DNA of 64,000 bases from the NCBI RefSeq assembly GCF_007830175.1, contig NZ_VLKH01000008.1:1-64000 (forward strand), read 5' to 3'. The stretch is from Sedimentibacter saalensis (GTDB taxonomy: Bacteria; Bacillota; Clostridia; Tissierellales; Sedimentibacteraceae). This document shows, in pieces, positions 34,539-45,001 of the stretch. How positions within the stretch are numbered: the stretch's first letter is position 1; every line of letters starts with the position of its first letter. A program made the translations under genes and the position numbers. Below the pieces are notes generated by a model, which did no database searches, was not told where the DNA came from, and worked only from the letters and a program-made list of their open reading frames with translations.

Positions 34539-35327
34539 TTAATAAAATAATTCCTTTTCTGATTTGCAAATAGGTTTACCAAAATATTTATGAATTTTTA
34601 TTAAAAAAGGTTCTTCTAATGCTGCTTCATCAAGAATTTCTTTTCGAAGAAAAATTTCTCTTGTTTCTCCCTCAGCTAGAATACAGCCTTTATTTAATAT
34701 ATAAATATAATCGCATATTTCATAAATAAAATTCATATCATGGCTTGAAATAACAATTATTTTATTTTCTCTTTCAGTTAAGTTGTTTAAAATATTTTTA
34801 ACATTTTCTTTAGAAGGATAATCAAGCCCTGCGTTGGGTTCATCAAAAAAGATTATTTTTTGATCCATAACAACAGTTCCTGCTATAGATACATTTTTCT
34901 TTTGTCCATAGCTTAAGAAATGGACAGGTTTATTTCTTAAATGGGCAATGTTTGTATTTCTAATTGATGATTCAACTCTTTGTTTTATTTCTTCTTCATT
35001 GTATTTAAGATTCTTTAGGGCAAAAGCTATGTCATCGTAAACATTTGAAAAAAAGATTTGCTTGTCTGGATCCTGAAAAACAATTCCAACATTTTTTCTT
35101 AAATTATCCAATGTTTTTTTATCATATTTTAATTCTTTCCCGTCAAAAAAAATTTTTCCTTTAGTTGGCTTGAGAAGCCCTAAAAAGTTCATGAACAATG
35201 TTGATTTTCCTGCTCCATTTGAGCCAATTATACCTATTTTTTTCCCTTTTTTTAAATCAATGCTCACATTATTAAGGGCGATTGTTTTATCCTCATACAT
35301 GTAAGATACATTTAACATCTCTAACAT
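34539..35327 (-). CDS. cbiO: Cobalt ECF transporter ATPase CbiO
   Basis: A 262-aa ATPase that energises cobalt import for B12 synthesis. Walker A GSNGAGKST, Q-loop GIVFQDPDKQ, a modified signature (LSYGQKKNVSIAGT, in place of LSGGQ) and Walker B IIFFDEPNAGLD are visible. It closes the cbiMNQO set and the long operon. Confidence 0.93.
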   Translation of the reverse strand: MLEMLNVSYMYEDKTIALNNVSIDLKKGKKIGIIGSNGAGKSTLFMNFLGLLKPTKGKIFFDGKELKYDKKTLDNLRKNVGIVFQDPDKQIFFSNVYDDIAFALKNLKYNEEEIKQRVESSIRNTNIAHLRNKPVHFLSYGQKKNVSIAGTVVMDQKIIFFDEPNAGLDYPSKENVKNILNNLTERENKIIVISSHDMNFIYEICDYIYILNKGCILAEGETREIFLRKEILDEAALEEPFLIKIHKYFGKPICKSEKELFY

Positions 35328-35354
35328 AATTTACCTGCTTCTTATTTATTAATA

Positions 35355-36056
35355 TCACTCAACATAAAAATTTCCATCAAAATGTTTTATTTCAAGTACT
35401 GATTCCATATCTTTATATCTAATCATTATTCTTACAAACAACGCTCTTGCTAATAATGCTAAAGAATTCATTGAATTTTTATAGTTGTTATATCCAAACT
35501 TCATCTTTTGAGCCGTGTGTATCATAACAGCTTCTTCAATAAATAATGCTATAAATCTGTATGTAAGCACATACAGTTCAATAAATACTACTGGAAGTTT
35601 AATTTTTTTCATAACATTTATTTGCTGATTAATAGGTGTGGTAAGTATAAAAAAATACATGCTTGATATAGCGCTTAATGCCCTCAAAGTAACTATAATA
35701 CCTTTATAAACAGAGCCTTTTACAATCCCAACATAAAGATTGAAAAAATCAAATGATTTTATATAAACAAAGTTTGATGTTGCATTCACTTCATTAAAAC
35801 CAAAGGAAAATACTATGGTTACTACGCCTATTAAAAGATATAAAAAAGGTACACTCAGCATTTTAGCATATGTTTTTAAAGGAATTCGTGCACCTGCTAC
35901 AGTTAATATAGTTACACCAATAATTGAAGCAGCAAAAAAATATATATTTGAATTAATTATTGATGCTAAAATTAATGATATTGAAAATATCACCTTAAAA
36001 TATGGATTTACTTCTGCAAAATTATTAGTATAAGCAAATCTGTCAATAATGAACAT
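35355..36056 (-). CDS. cbiQ: Cobalt ECF transporter transmembrane protein CbiQ
   Basis: A 233-aa membrane coupling protein with about five to six spans and the cytoplasmic LARALFVRIMIRYKDME region that contacts CbiO. It follows cbiN by 41 bp. Confidence 0.92.
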   Translation of the reverse strand: MFIIDRFAYTNNFAEVNPYFKVIFSISLILASIINSNIYFFAASIIGVTILTVAGARIPLKTYAKMLSVPFLYLLIGVVTIVFSFGFNEVNATSNFVYIKSFDFFNLYVGIVKGSVYKGIIVTLRALSAISSMYFFILTTPINQQINVMKKIKLPVVFIELYVLTYRFIALFIEEAVMIHTAQKMKFGYNNYKNSMNSLALLARALFVRIMIRYKDMESVLEIKHFDGNFYVE

Positions 36057-36097
36057 TAAATTTGTTCCTTTCTGTTGTTAAAACTACCTTTTAATTA

Positions 36098-36388
36098 TTA
36101 CATGTGACTAGTTGTAGCTTTTTTACCTTTTCCATATCCTAAGAAATATCCTATAACACCTGCACCGATAGCTGCTTGTATTGAAAACAGTAAGCTTTCA
36201 ATTTCACCGCTTGCAGGTTCAATTATAGGACTGAACCATGGTTCATAGTCTGGATTTATTTCTGCAATAACTTCTTCCGCCTGTCCATCCGCTCCACCAA
36301 ATTCTGCATCTTTTAAAATTAATAGTGGTGATACAATTAAAATAATTACTAACGCAAACATTAATATATTTTTAGTTGTACTTTTCAA
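36098..36388 (-). CDS. cbiN: Cobalt transport protein CbiN
   Basis: A 96-aa membrane protein with two spans around a periplasm-side loop. The family signature EFGGADGQAEE and the second span AAIGAGVIGYFLGYGKG are intact. I favour the TTG at 36388, 8 nt after AAGGAGG. ATGs at 36394 and 36406 are in frame, but the first is too close to that site and the second precedes it. The gene overlaps cbiM by 17 bp. Confidence 0.88.
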   Translation of the reverse strand: MKSTTKNILMFALVIILIVSPLLILKDAEFGGADGQAEEVIAEINPDYEPWFSPIIEPASGEIESLLFSIQAAIGAGVIGYFLGYGKGKKATTSHM

Positions 36389-37097
36389 TTTCATATCCTC
36401 CTTCATTTTGATAATTTACTACTAAATCATATATTATAGCTGTAAGTATACCTTCTGCTATGGCAAGCGGAATTTGCGTAATTGCAAATACCCCTAAAAA
36501 TTTAACCATGGAAGCCATTACTCCTCCAACCATATCAGGATGAGCAAAAGCAAGCTGCACTGATGTTACAACATATGTAAATAAATCACCGCAAGCTGCT
36601 GCTAAAAATACAGCAGCTTTTTTATTTTTGCTCTTAAAAATTTTATATATAAAGAAAGAAACAAAAGGTCCTGCAATACCCATGGAAAACAAATTTGCTC
36701 CTAATGTTGTAATTCCACCATGAGCCAGCAACAGTGCTTGAAACAAAAGAACAATTAGTCCTGACACAGACATAGGCAAGGGTCCTAATAATATTGCTCC
36801 CAGACCCATTCCAGTAGGATGTGAAGTGCTTCCTGTTATTGATGGCATCTTTAATGCTGATAATATAAATACAAATGCTGTAACCAAAGCAAACAACAAT
36901 TTTTGATTCGCATTAACTTTAAACATTTTAGATATTTTTCTCATGCTTAAAATTAAAAAAGGCAAACACACCACAAACCAAAATATTCCCCATTCAAGGG
37001 GTAAAAAACCTTCCATAATATGCATTCCTAATGCATAATTTGGTGTTAAAATCAATACTGACACAAATAATAGTATAAAGTTATATTTCCCTTTCAT
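36372..37097 (-). CDS. cbiM: Cobalt ECF transporter substrate-binding protein CbiM
   Basis: A 241-aa metal-binding membrane protein. A cleavable signal (to about residue 24, NYALG) exposes MHIMEGFLP, the N-terminal metal site in which Met1 and His2 bind cobalt. Spans with HPTGMGLGAILLGP and VTSVQLAFAHPD follow. A 169-bp leader separates it from cbiK. Confidence 0.94.
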   Translation of the reverse strand: MKGKYNFILLFVSVLILTPNYALGMHIMEGFLPLEWGIFWFVVCLPFLILSMRKISKMFKVNANQKLLFALVTAFVFILSALKMPSITGSTSHPTGMGLGAILLGPLPMSVSGLIVLLFQALLLAHGGITTLGANLFSMGIAGPFVSFFIYKIFKSKNKKAAVFLAAACGDLFTYVVTSVQLAFAHPDMVGGVMASMVKFLGVFAITQIPLAIAEGILTAIIYDLVVNYQNEGGYEIEKYN

Positions 37098-37266
37098 ATG
37101 TTCTCCTTAAAAACTATTTAAAAATGCTGTTGTTTTATAGATTCTTTCACTTTAGCATTTCATTTATATTCACATATGTACGATTGGTAAATGTGCTAGC
37201 TGCATTTTTTATTATGATAAACTTTCATTTCACAATGACTCTCATTATTTGTTGTAAATGAATTTC
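37098..37266 (-). promoter_or_regulatory. Leader of the cbiMNQO genes
   Basis: The 169-bp gap lacks a cobalamin riboswitch. It has an inverted repeat AATGA-gag-TCATT (near 37238-37250), a CACAT/ATGTG pair and an AAATGCT...AGCATTT stem with T-run (about 37118-37160). A metal-responsive operator or attenuator is plausible but not proven. Confidence 0.35.
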
Positions 37267-38037
37267 TTACATTATGTCAGCAATTCTATTAACAAATAAT
37301 TCTATTGTTTTTTTGTTGTTTCCAAGTCCAGTAATGAAAGCTTCAGCATAAAAACCCTTCTCTTCGAAATATGATTTTATTGAATCTTCTTCATCAGAGG
37401 CTATATCATTAATTGCATGGTCACCGGCCACAACCATGAACGGGTAAATATATGCTTTTTTTACGTTCATTTCTTGCATTTTAGTTGACACTTCATCCAT
37501 GTAAGTGTCGCCTTCCACGTTTATGATAAAAATATTCCTGCAGTCACTGTTTAAAAGTTCTTCGAATTGTTTATAGTATTTATGAGCTTCATGGTCAGAA
37601 CCATGCCCTACTAAGACAACCGCTTCATCTTCACCAAGTCCACTTTTTATATATGACTTAACAGCACTCACTTCTTTTTCTCCCATTCCATCATCTAAAA
37701 AAGTTCTGCTCACCTTGATTTCTGCAAAATCGTTTTTACATTCATCAACTTTATTAATTATTTTTTCATATTCAAATCCAGGTATTATGTGTGAAGATAG
37801 TATGTAAACGTGAGAGTAATTTTCATCTTTTAACTTATTCAAACATGATTCCATATTGTCTATAAATATGTTTTCTTCTCTGTAAATTTTTTTTCTGATT
37901 ATTTCAGATGTAAAAACACTGAAACAATCAATGTTTTCAAATTTACTTTTTACCGCATTTTCAATTGTTTCAATATATGTTTGTCTTGACTCTTTAATTG
38001 AACATCCAAAACTGGCAAATATAATAGCTTTTTTCAT
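37267..38037 (-). CDS. cbiK: Sirohydrochlorin cobaltochelatase CbiK
   Basis: A 256-aa enzyme that inserts cobalt into sirohydrochlorin, the first step of the anaerobic B12 branch. The two metal-site histidines lie in VLVGHGSDHEAHKYY and in VVAGDHAINDIASDEEDS. There is no signal peptide. It links the hem genes upstream to the cobalt transporter downstream. Confidence 0.92.
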   Translation of the reverse strand: MKKAIIFASFGCSIKESRQTYIETIENAVKSKFENIDCFSVFTSEIIRKKIYREENIFIDNMESCLNKLKDENYSHVYILSSHIIPGFEYEKIINKVDECKNDFAEIKVSRTFLDDGMGEKEVSAVKSYIKSGLGEDEAVVLVGHGSDHEAHKYYKQFEELLNSDCRNIFIINVEGDTYMDEVSTKMQEMNVKKAYIYPFMVVAGDHAINDIASDEEDSIKSYFEEKGFYAEAFITGLGNNKKTIELFVNRIADIM

Positions 38038-38048
38038 TTATCCACCTG

Positions 38049-39329
38049 CTAAATTGAACTTAAAACTTTTAAATTAGACTCAATAGTAAAATCTATGTCT
38101 TCATCTGACAAAGCTTGATTCATAAACATAACTTCAAACTGCGAAGGAGGAAGCAATATACCCGAATCCAACATTCCCTTAAAATATTTTGCATACATTT
38201 TAGTATCAGAATTCATTACATCCGCATAAGAATTAACTGACTTTTCTGTGAAAAATATTGTAAGCATTGATTTGTATCTCACAACTTTTGCATTAATACC
38301 TGTTTTTTCAATATTTTTATTGAACCCTTCTTCAAGTTTGATTGCCTTTTTTTCAAGACCGTCATATATTTGAGGATTGTTTCTTAATTTTTTAAGAGCA
38401 GCAATACCGATTGACATTGCCAATGGATTTCCTGACAGTGTACCTGCCTGGTAAACTGCTCCTAAAGGAGAAACAACGCTCATTATTTCTTTTTTGCCTC
38501 CATATGCCCCAACTGGAAGACCTCCTCCAATAATTTTGCCAAAGCACACCATGTCCGGAACTATGTTAAATACTTTTGCTGCACCACCGTATGATAGTCT
38601 GAACCCAGTAATCACTTCATCAAAAATAAGCAATATGTTGTTTTCCTCTGTAATATTTCTTAAATCATTCATAAAATCCATGTCGGGAATTACAACACCC
38701 ATGTTCCCTGGAACAGGTTCAATTATTACACAGGCAATTTCGTTTTTATTTTGTTCTATTGCATCTTTTACTGATTTTATGTTGTTAAATTCGCATACTA
38801 TTGTATTTTTAACAAAATCTTGAGGCACTCCAAGGCTTGTAGTTACGTTATACGTTAGAGTTCCTGACCCCGATTTAACCAAAAGGCAATCAGAATGTCC
38901 ATGGTAGCATCCTTCAAATTTTATTATTTTGTCTTTTTTTGTATAGCCTCTTGCTGTTCTGATAGCACTCATTGTTGCTTCCGTCCCAGAGTTTACCATC
39001 CTTACCATTTCACAGCCCTTATAGGCATCTGTAATAATTTCTGCCATTTCAACTTCAACTGCTGAAGGAACACCATATGATATACCGTACTTCAAAGCTT
39101 CAATTGCAACATTATTTAATTCTTCATCTCCATGTCCAAAAATCATAGGTCCCCATGAAGAAATATAATCAATGTATTTATTGTCTTCAACATCATATAT
39201 ATATGATCCTTTTGCTTTTTTTATAAATATAGGATCCATTTCAACTGAGCCGAAGGCTCTAACAGGACTGTTCACTCCTCCGGGGATAATTTCTTTTGCT
39301 TTTTCAAACAATTTTTTTGAACTATTCAT
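38049..39329 (-). CDS. hemL: Glutamate-1-semialdehyde 2,1-aminomutase HemL
   Basis: A 426-aa PLP enzyme that makes 5-aminolevulinate from glutamate-1-semialdehyde. The PLP lysine sits in CFGKIIGGGLPVGAYGG; PGGVNSPVRAFG at the N-terminus and SGTEATMSAIR are typical. It starts 2 bp after hemB. Confidence 0.97.
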   Translation of the reverse strand: MNSSKKLFEKAKEIIPGGVNSPVRAFGSVEMDPIFIKKAKGSYIYDVEDNKYIDYISSWGPMIFGHGDEELNNVAIEALKYGISYGVPSAVEVEMAEIITDAYKGCEMVRMVNSGTEATMSAIRTARGYTKKDKIIKFEGCYHGHSDCLLVKSGSGTLTYNVTTSLGVPQDFVKNTIVCEFNNIKSVKDAIEQNKNEIACVIIEPVPGNMGVVIPDMDFMNDLRNITEENNILLIFDEVITGFRLSYGGAAKVFNIVPDMVCFGKIIGGGLPVGAYGGKKEIMSVVSPLGAVYQAGTLSGNPLAMSIGIAALKKLRNNPQIYDGLEKKAIKLEEGFNKNIEKTGINAKVVRYKSMLTIFFTEKSVNSYADVMNSDTKMYAKYFKGMLDSGILLPPSQFEVMFMNQALSDEDIDFTIESNLKVLSSI

Positions 39330-39331
39330 AA

Positions 39332-40297
39332 TTATTGCACCTCATTCAAAATTTTTGCAATATCTTTAGCAAAATATGTAATTATTATATCTGCTCCTGC
39401 TCTTTTAATTGAAAGAACGGATTCATAAATTGCTGATTTATTCAGTAGCCCGATTTTTACAGCATTTTTTAACATAGAATACTCACCGCTCACATTGTAT
39501 GCAGCTATGGGGATATTAAAATTATCCTTTGCTCTTCTTATAACATCTAAATATGACAAAGCAGGCTTAACCATAACTATGTCTGCTCCTTCTTGTATAT
39601 CAAGGCTAATTTCCCTCATTGCTTCATCAGAGTTTGATATATCCATTTGATAACTTTTTCTGTCTCCAAACTTAGGTGCTGAGTCAGCAGCATCTCTGAA
39701 AGGCCCGTAAAAAGCTGATGCATATTTAGCACTGTAAGCCATTATTGGAACATTTGTATATCCGTTTTCATCCAAACATTTTCTTATACTTTCTATACGA
39801 AAATCCATCATATCCGAAGGTGCAACCATATCAGCACCTGCTGCTGCATGGCTTAATGCTATTTTAGATAAATAAGGCAATGTTTCATCATTTAATACTT
39901 CATTGTTATGGCCTAATATTCCGCAATGTCCATGGGAAGTGTATTCACACATGCACACATCGGTAATAACATACATATGAGGATTGATTTTTTTTATTTC
40001 CTTTATTGCTCTTTGTACTATTCCGTTATTATCATATGCGCTGCTTCCTATTTCATCTTTATAGTCCGGAACACCAAAAATCATAATATAGTTTATACCA
40101 AGATTTGTGAGCTCTTCGATCTCTTCTCTTAGCCTGTCCACGGAATAATGGTAGCAATCAGGCATTGATGGTATTTCTCTCCTTATGCCTTTGCCTTCAA
40201 CTGCAAAAATTGGATAAATCAAATTATTTTTAGATAAATAAGTTTCTCTTATCATATTTCTTGTAAACTTACTATCCCTCATTCTTCTCATTCTCAT
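39332..40297 (-). CDS. hemB: Porphobilinogen synthase HemB
   Basis: A 321-aa enzyme that joins two aminolevulinates. Schiff-base lysines lie in [14 protein letters not shown] and VKPALSYLD. The [14 protein letters not shown] segment has the three cysteines of zinc-dependent HemB. I start at the ATG at 40297, 7 nt after GGAG and one base after the cobA-hemD stop; the frame is open further up. Confidence 0.96.
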   Translation of the reverse strand: MRMRRMRDSKFTRNMIRETYLSKNNLIYPIFAVEGKGIRREIPSMPDCYHYSVDRLREEIEELTNLGINYIMIFGVPDYKDEIGSSAYDNNGIVQRAIKEIKKINPHMYVITDVCMCEYTSHGHCGILGHNNEVLNDETLPYLSKIALSHAAAGADMVAPSDMMDFRIESIRKCLDENGYTNVPIMAYSAKYASAFYGPFRDAADSAPKFGDRKSYQMDISNSDEAMREISLDIQEGADIVMVKPALSYLDVIRRAKDNFNIPIAAYNVSGEYSMLKNAVKIGLLNKSAIYESVLSIKRAGADIIITYFAKDIAKILNEVQ

Positions 40298-40298
40298 T

Positions 40299-41795
40299 TT
40301 ATTTCTCCAGATCATTTAAGATTGTATTAATTAAATTTTCAATATTATATATCTCTGACTGCTTGTATACATTTAAACCGTTATTTTCTGCTGTTTTAGT
40401 TGTTATTGGACCAATGGATATTATTCTAGCATTTCTAATATTTTCAAGAGTTTCACTGTCAATTAATTTAATAAAATTTTCAACAGTAGAAGAACTTGTA
40501 AATGTTATATAATCAATTTTATTTTTTAAAATTTCTTTTTCATATTCTCCGATAGTTCCAATAACAGTGTCATATATAAAAACTTCAACTGTTTCACAAA
40601 TTTCTGATAGCTTATCCTTTAAGAATGATCTCGATTTTAATGCTCTTGGCATTAAAATTTTATCAGAATGTTTAAGAAAATCTTTTATTTCTTCAAACAG
40701 TGTTTCAGCAACAAAGCTGCTTGGCACAAAGTCTGCCTTTATACCATATTCCATAAGCTTAGCAGCTGTACCGTCTCCTATGGCAAATATTTTTATATTC
40801 CCAAGGCTTCTTACATCTTTTATTTTAAGTAGATTGTCCATAAATATTTTTACCGCATTAGTGCTTGTAAAAATAATATGGGAGTATTTTTGTAAATTAT
40901 TTATTTCTTTAGATAATAATTCTATATTGATTTGTTTTATTTCTATTGCGGGAACCTCAATAACATTTGCCCCATGGTCCTTAAGTGCGCTCACCAATGA
41001 ACTTGCCTGAGCTCTTGCTCTTGTTACAACTATATTTTTTCCAAATAGGGATTTATTTTCAAAAAAATTAAGTCTGCTCCTTAATTTAACAACATCACCT
41101 ATTACAATTAAACTTGGACTTTTTATATTTTTACCTTCAATATCTTTTAATATATTTTCTAAAGAAGAGGCTACAACCACCTGGTCCGGATATCCTCCAT
41201 GGCTTATTACCGCACAGGGAGTATCAGGACTTTTCTCATTTTTCATAAAACCACTTACTATGTTTGATAAGTTTTCAAGGCCCATGTAAAATACTACTGT
41301 ACCGTTCAGCTTGGACAGAGCATAAAAGTCCAAATAAGACTGCGTTTTTTTGTGACCTGTTATTAAGTGCAAAGATGAGCTGTAATCCCTGTGTGTTATT
41401 GGTATCCCTGAAAAACATAAACCTGCAATTCCCGATGTTATACCTGGTACAACCTCAAACTCTATTCCTCTTTCTACAAGGTATTCAGCTTCTTCTCCAC
41501 CTCTTCCAAAAACATAAGGGTCTCCCCCTTTAAGTCTTGCTACTGTTTTTCCTTCTAAGGCCTTTTTAACCATTATTTCATTAGTTTCATCCTGGGTCAA
41601 ATAATGATTTGCAGATTCTTTACCGGCATATATGAATTCCTTTGACGTATCGTTTAAATTTATTAATCCCATGTTTAATAGTCTGTCATAAACAATAACA
41701 TCTGCCTGTTCTAAAACTTTTTTGCCTTTTATTGTTATATTTTCTTCACTGCCAATACCTGCACCAACCAAATAAACCTTTCCATTTTCTTTCAT
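40299..41795 (-). CDS. cobA-hemD: Uroporphyrinogen-III C-methyltransferase/synthase fusion
   Basis: A 498-aa two-domain enzyme. Residues 1-245 are CobA ([41 protein letters not shown]), which makes precorrin-2. Residues 250-498 are HemD ([21 protein letters not shown]), which cyclises the tetrapyrrole. Fusion of the two is common in clostridia. It overlaps hemC by 4 bp. Confidence 0.95.
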   Translation of the reverse strand: MKENGKVYLVGAGIGSEENITIKGKKVLEQADVIVYDRLLNMGLINLNDTSKEFIYAGKESANHYLTQDETNEIMVKKALEGKTVARLKGGDPYVFGRGGEEAEYLVERGIEFEVVPGITSGIAGLCFSGIPITHRDYSSSLHLITGHKKTQSYLDFYALSKLNGTVVFYMGLENLSNIVSGFMKNEKSPDTPCAVISHGGYPDQVVVASSLENILKDIEGKNIKSPSLIVIGDVVKLRSRLNFFENKSLFGKNIVVTRARAQASSLVSALKDHGANVIEVPAIEIKQINIELLSKEINNLQKYSHIIFTSTNAVKIFMDNLLKIKDVRSLGNIKIFAIGDGTAAKLMEYGIKADFVPSSFVAETLFEEIKDFLKHSDKILMPRALKSRSFLKDKLSEICETVEVFIYDTVIGTIGEYEKEILKNKIDYITFTSSSTVENFIKLIDSETLENIRNARIISIGPITTKTAENNGLNVYKQSEIYNIENLINTILNDLEK

Positions 41796-42712
41796 TCTTC
41801 GGTTATCCTTTCTGAACTTAATTCATGGCTTTTTTCAATCAATTCTTCGGCTAACATGATGCCAAGATTTTCTGCCTGAGATATTGGAGCAGTGCCTTTT
41901 GTCGTCAACAAGAACCTGCCGTTTTCATCACCGTACATTGCATACAAAGTCATGGATTCATCATTAATTTCTGTATATGCACCCATGGGAAATTCACAGC
42001 CAACTCCCAATTTTTTTAGGAATGCCCTTTCTGCCTTTGCTCTAATTGATGTTTCATAATGTTCAATGGTTTTTAGTATGTTTTTTATTTCTTCATCTTC
42101 TTCTCTTATTTGAAGAGCTAAAATTCCTTGACAAGGGGATGGTATAAACAACTTTGGATCCAAGTAACAGCTTATCCTGCTTTCATAGTTTGCTCTTTTT
42201 AATCCTGCTGCTGCAAGCATTACACCATCAAGATTTTCTGTTTCGATTTTGTTCATTCTGCTTTCAATGTTTCCTCTGATACTTTTAACTTCAATATTTT
42301 TAATGAATTTTTTAAGCTGGACGTCCCTTCTTACGCTTCCTGTTCCAATTAAGCATCCTTCCAAGTCCGATAAAGAGTTAATAATTTTTTTTGAAACTAT
42401 AACATCCCTGGGATCTTCTCCTTTGGGCACTGAACCAAATGTAAGACCTTTTGTATGCCTAGACGGCATGTCTTTCATTGAATGAACAGCTAAGTCAATC
42501 TCTTTATTAAGCAGTGCAGTTTCTATTTCCTTGGAAAATATTCCGTTATCGTTAAATTTATGAAGAGGTACATTTAGTATTATATCTCCCTTTGTCTTTA
42601 TTACTTTTATTTCAAATTCCAAGTGAGGGTTATTTTCTTTCAGTTCTTTAATTACTAAGTTTGTCTGAATTAAAGCTAAATTGCTGCCTCTTGTTCCCAC
42701 TTTTATTTTCAT
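41792..42712 (-). CDS. hemC: Hydroxymethylbilane synthase HemC
   Basis: A 306-aa enzyme that polymerises four porphobilinogens. VGTRGSNLALIQ at the start, AVHSMKDMP, and the dipyrromethane-carrying Cys in KKLGVGCEFPMGAY are visible. Confidence 0.96.
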   Translation of the reverse strand: MKIKVGTRGSNLALIQTNLVIKELKENNPHLEFEIKVIKTKGDIILNVPLHKFNDNGIFSKEIETALLNKEIDLAVHSMKDMPSRHTKGLTFGSVPKGEDPRDVIVSKKIINSLSDLEGCLIGTGSVRRDVQLKKFIKNIEVKSIRGNIESRMNKIETENLDGVMLAAAGLKRANYESRISCYLDPKLFIPSPCQGILALQIREEDEEIKNILKTIEHYETSIRAKAERAFLKKLGVGCEFPMGAYTEINDESMTLYAMYGDENGRFLLTTKGTAPISQAENLGIMLAEELIEKSHELSSERITEE

Positions 42713-43345
42713 TTAGTTCTCCTGCCTGACTGAATCCTCAATATCATTTAAAAATATTTTCAAATCCGAGTTATTTTTACATATCAATGAATCCATGGTA
42801 GATTTTATATTTCCAATATTTAAACCTTCGTTATTTTTCATTTTTAACTGCTCTCTTATTTCGCACAGCAAGCTTATTTTTTCTGTGAATTCTTCATTAA
42901 GGATTTTACCAGTTTCATTTAATATTAGTTTTGCAGCTGTCGGGCTTTTGCCCTGTGTATTTACCGATACTGTTATATTATCTTTATGTAAAATAGCTGA
43001 AGTAATAAAATCTGATTTCTCCCTACTGTCAGCAACCATGACCAAGAATTTTTTATCTTTAAAATATTTGCAGATTTCCATGTTCAACTCATGATTGTCA
43101 GTACAGATAAAAACCATGTGATAATCATCTGAAATTTCAAAGTTTTCAATGTTTTCTCTTATTAGAATAATATTTCTATTGATATTATTCAGCTCATCAA
43201 CTTCCTTTAAAAACTTTTCTGAAACAACGTCTATATGAGCATCAGTCTTTGCAAGGTCTTTCAGCTTTAAATATGAGGCGTTTCCTCCACCCACAACTAG
43301 TATTTTTTTATTTAATGTATCAATACATATAGGATAATAGCGCAT
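42713..43345 (-). CDS. Precorrin-2 dehydrogenase (siroheme synthase N-terminal type)
   Basis: A 210-aa NAD-dependent enzyme that oxidises precorrin-2 to sirohydrochlorin and may also chelate iron. The Rossmann motif ILVVGGGNASYLK and the dimer region VNTQGKSPTAAKLI match the CysG N-terminal/Met8/SirC family. It shares its first bases with the hemA stop region. Confidence 0.9.
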   Translation of the reverse strand: MRYYPICIDTLNKKILVVGGGNASYLKLKDLAKTDAHIDVVSEKFLKEVDELNNINRNIILIRENIENFEISDDYHMVFICTDNHELNMEICKYFKDKKFLVMVADSREKSDFITSAILHKDNITVSVNTQGKSPTAAKLILNETGKILNEEFTEKISLLCEIREQLKMKNNEGLNIGNIKSTMDSLICKNNSDLKIFLNDIEDSVRQEN

Positions 43346-44589
43346 TAAAATCCAAAAAGTTCATTGAGCACTTTTACATACTCATTAAGCTTTTTTTCCT
43401 CCCTTGTATCTTTTAGTGTTATAACTGCTTCTCTCATAAGTCTTTTAAGCGATGATTCAATCATTTTATCAATTATTTTTTTATCTTTTACACTTAAATT
43501 TGTCTTTCGGTAAATGTATGAAACAGTGTCTTCTTTTATATTGTTGCATTTTATATACATTGATTCTAATACCTTGTCTGCTTTTAAACTGCTTTTCCAT
43601 ATGTTAAATTCATCAATGCATTCGTCAATAAAACTTAAGTTTTCATTTAAAAGAGTTTCTCTCATAATTTTATTTTCTTCAGATTCTGTTTTTAACGAGT
43701 CCACATCATACAATAAAATGTTTGGAATGTTTTTTATATTTTCATCAATATCCCTTGGCATTGCTAAATCAAGAATATATAAAGCTTTATCTCTATTCTT
43801 TTTCATGTCCTCTTCTTTTATAATTACATGAGGGGATGAGGTTGCACTTATGATAATGTCTACTTCATTGATTATATTTTTCAAATTTTCGTATTCCACT
43901 ACTTCTACGTCTTTATATTTTTCCCATATGTCTATGGACTTGCACTTGTTTCTGTTGCAGATAAATATTTGACCAGTCTTATTCTCTCTTAGGTGAGTTA
44001 AAGCCAGAATACCCATTTTTCCAATTCCAATAACAAGAATTTTTTTATTTGACAAATCCTTGATATTCTCCCTAAGCTTTTTTACGCCAATATAACTAAT
44101 TGATAGTGGATTTTCAGATATCTTTGCTTTTGTTTTAATTTTTTTTGCAGCAGTAATTGCTTCTCTAAATAATTTATTTAATATTTTACTGCTGCCATTT
44201 AATACCATTGCCGTAGTCAAGGCTTCTTTAACCTGTCCAAGTATTTGATCTTCGCCTATTACAATTGAATCAAACCCGGCACATACCTGAAAAATATGTC
44301 TAACAGCTTCATCATTAATTTTTGAAAAAATATATTCATCAATCGTTTTATCGTTAAAAAAAGATAAGTAAAATTCTTTAACAATATGAACAGCCCTTTC
44401 TATATTGTCTGATACTACATATATTTCACTTCTGTTGCACGTTGACAAAATAATTATTTCATCAATATTTTTATCTAATAATATAGTAGTTGCTTCAATC
44501 TTTTTAGCTTCAGTAAAAAAAACTTTTTCTCTTATTTTAATAGGTGATAAATTATGATTAAATCCTATTACCGCTACTTCCATGCTCAC
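43345..44589 (-). CDS. hemA: Glutamyl-tRNA reductase HemA
   Basis: A 414-aa enzyme that reduces Glu-tRNA to glutamate-1-semialdehyde with NADPH. The catalytic Cys is in LSTCNRSEIYV; GEDQILGQVKEA and the NADPH motif VIGIGKMG follow. First gene of the 10-kb operon. A riboswitch and terminator precede it. Confidence 0.96.
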   Translation of the reverse strand: MSMEVAVIGFNHNLSPIKIREKVFFTEAKKIEATTILLDKNIDEIIILSTCNRSEIYVVSDNIERAVHIVKEFYLSFFNDKTIDEYIFSKINDEAVRHIFQVCAGFDSIVIGEDQILGQVKEALTTAMVLNGSSKILNKLFREAITAAKKIKTKAKISENPLSISYIGVKKLRENIKDLSNKKILVIGIGKMGILALTHLRENKTGQIFICNRNKCKSIDIWEKYKDVEVVEYENLKNIINEVDIIISATSSPHVIIKEEDMKKNRDKALYILDLAMPRDIDENIKNIPNILLYDVDSLKTESEENKIMRETLLNENLSFIDECIDEFNIWKSSLKADKVLESMYIKCNNIKEDTVSYIYRKTNLSVKDKKIIDKMIESSLKRLMREAVITLKDTREEKKLNEYVKVLNELFGF

Positions 44590-44728
44590 CTCTTGTTCTC
44601 ACAACCTCTTTTGGTAATGATTTTATTTTCAATATAAGTTGAATTGTTTTAAACTGGAAATCCTTTAATTCTGGTACAGATATTACTGGCAAACAACTAG
44701 CAATATCTCCTGATTATAATTCAGACAA

Positions 44729-44760
44729 TAAAAAAACTTCCGAAGTTTTTCGGAAGTTTA
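44729..44760 (-). terminator. Riboswitch expression-platform terminator
   Basis: ACTTCCGAA and TTCGGAAGT form a strong stem with seven T after it on the minus strand. It lies between the cobalamin aptamer and hemA, where a B12-controlled terminator is expected. Confidence 0.85.
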
Positions 44761-44829
44761 AATAAACATAATAATTTACAATAACAATTTTAATTATTAT
44801 ACGATAATCCTCCCGAAAATCTATAAAAA

Positions 44830-44965
44830 AGTATTATGGCAGGTCTCCTGACTTTCGGTTCAACTAATATTCACCTTCCCATGCATACGCACAGTGGCAT
44901 TGAAAATTATCACCTTTCACAGTAGCGGGGGCTGTAACAGCTTTTACTGTTTTCCCTATTAAAAC
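44830..44965 (-). promoter_or_regulatory. Cobalamin (B12) riboswitch
   Basis: The minus strand carries the B12 box AAGTCAGGAGACCTGCC (44838-44854), a GCCACTG element (about 44892-44898) and the conserved GCCCCCGCTACTGTGA run before it. These are the defining parts of the cobalamin aptamer. With B12 bound, the terminator downstream would form and shut off hemA and all genes to cbiO. Confidence 0.93.
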
Positions 44966-45001
44966 TTATGTTACCACAACACAAATATTCAATTTGCCTA
45001 A

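Noticed and set aside
37098-37266. A second cobalamin riboswitch before cbiM
   Set aside because: No B12 box or other conserved aptamer segments are present; only one riboswitch is found, at 44830-44965.
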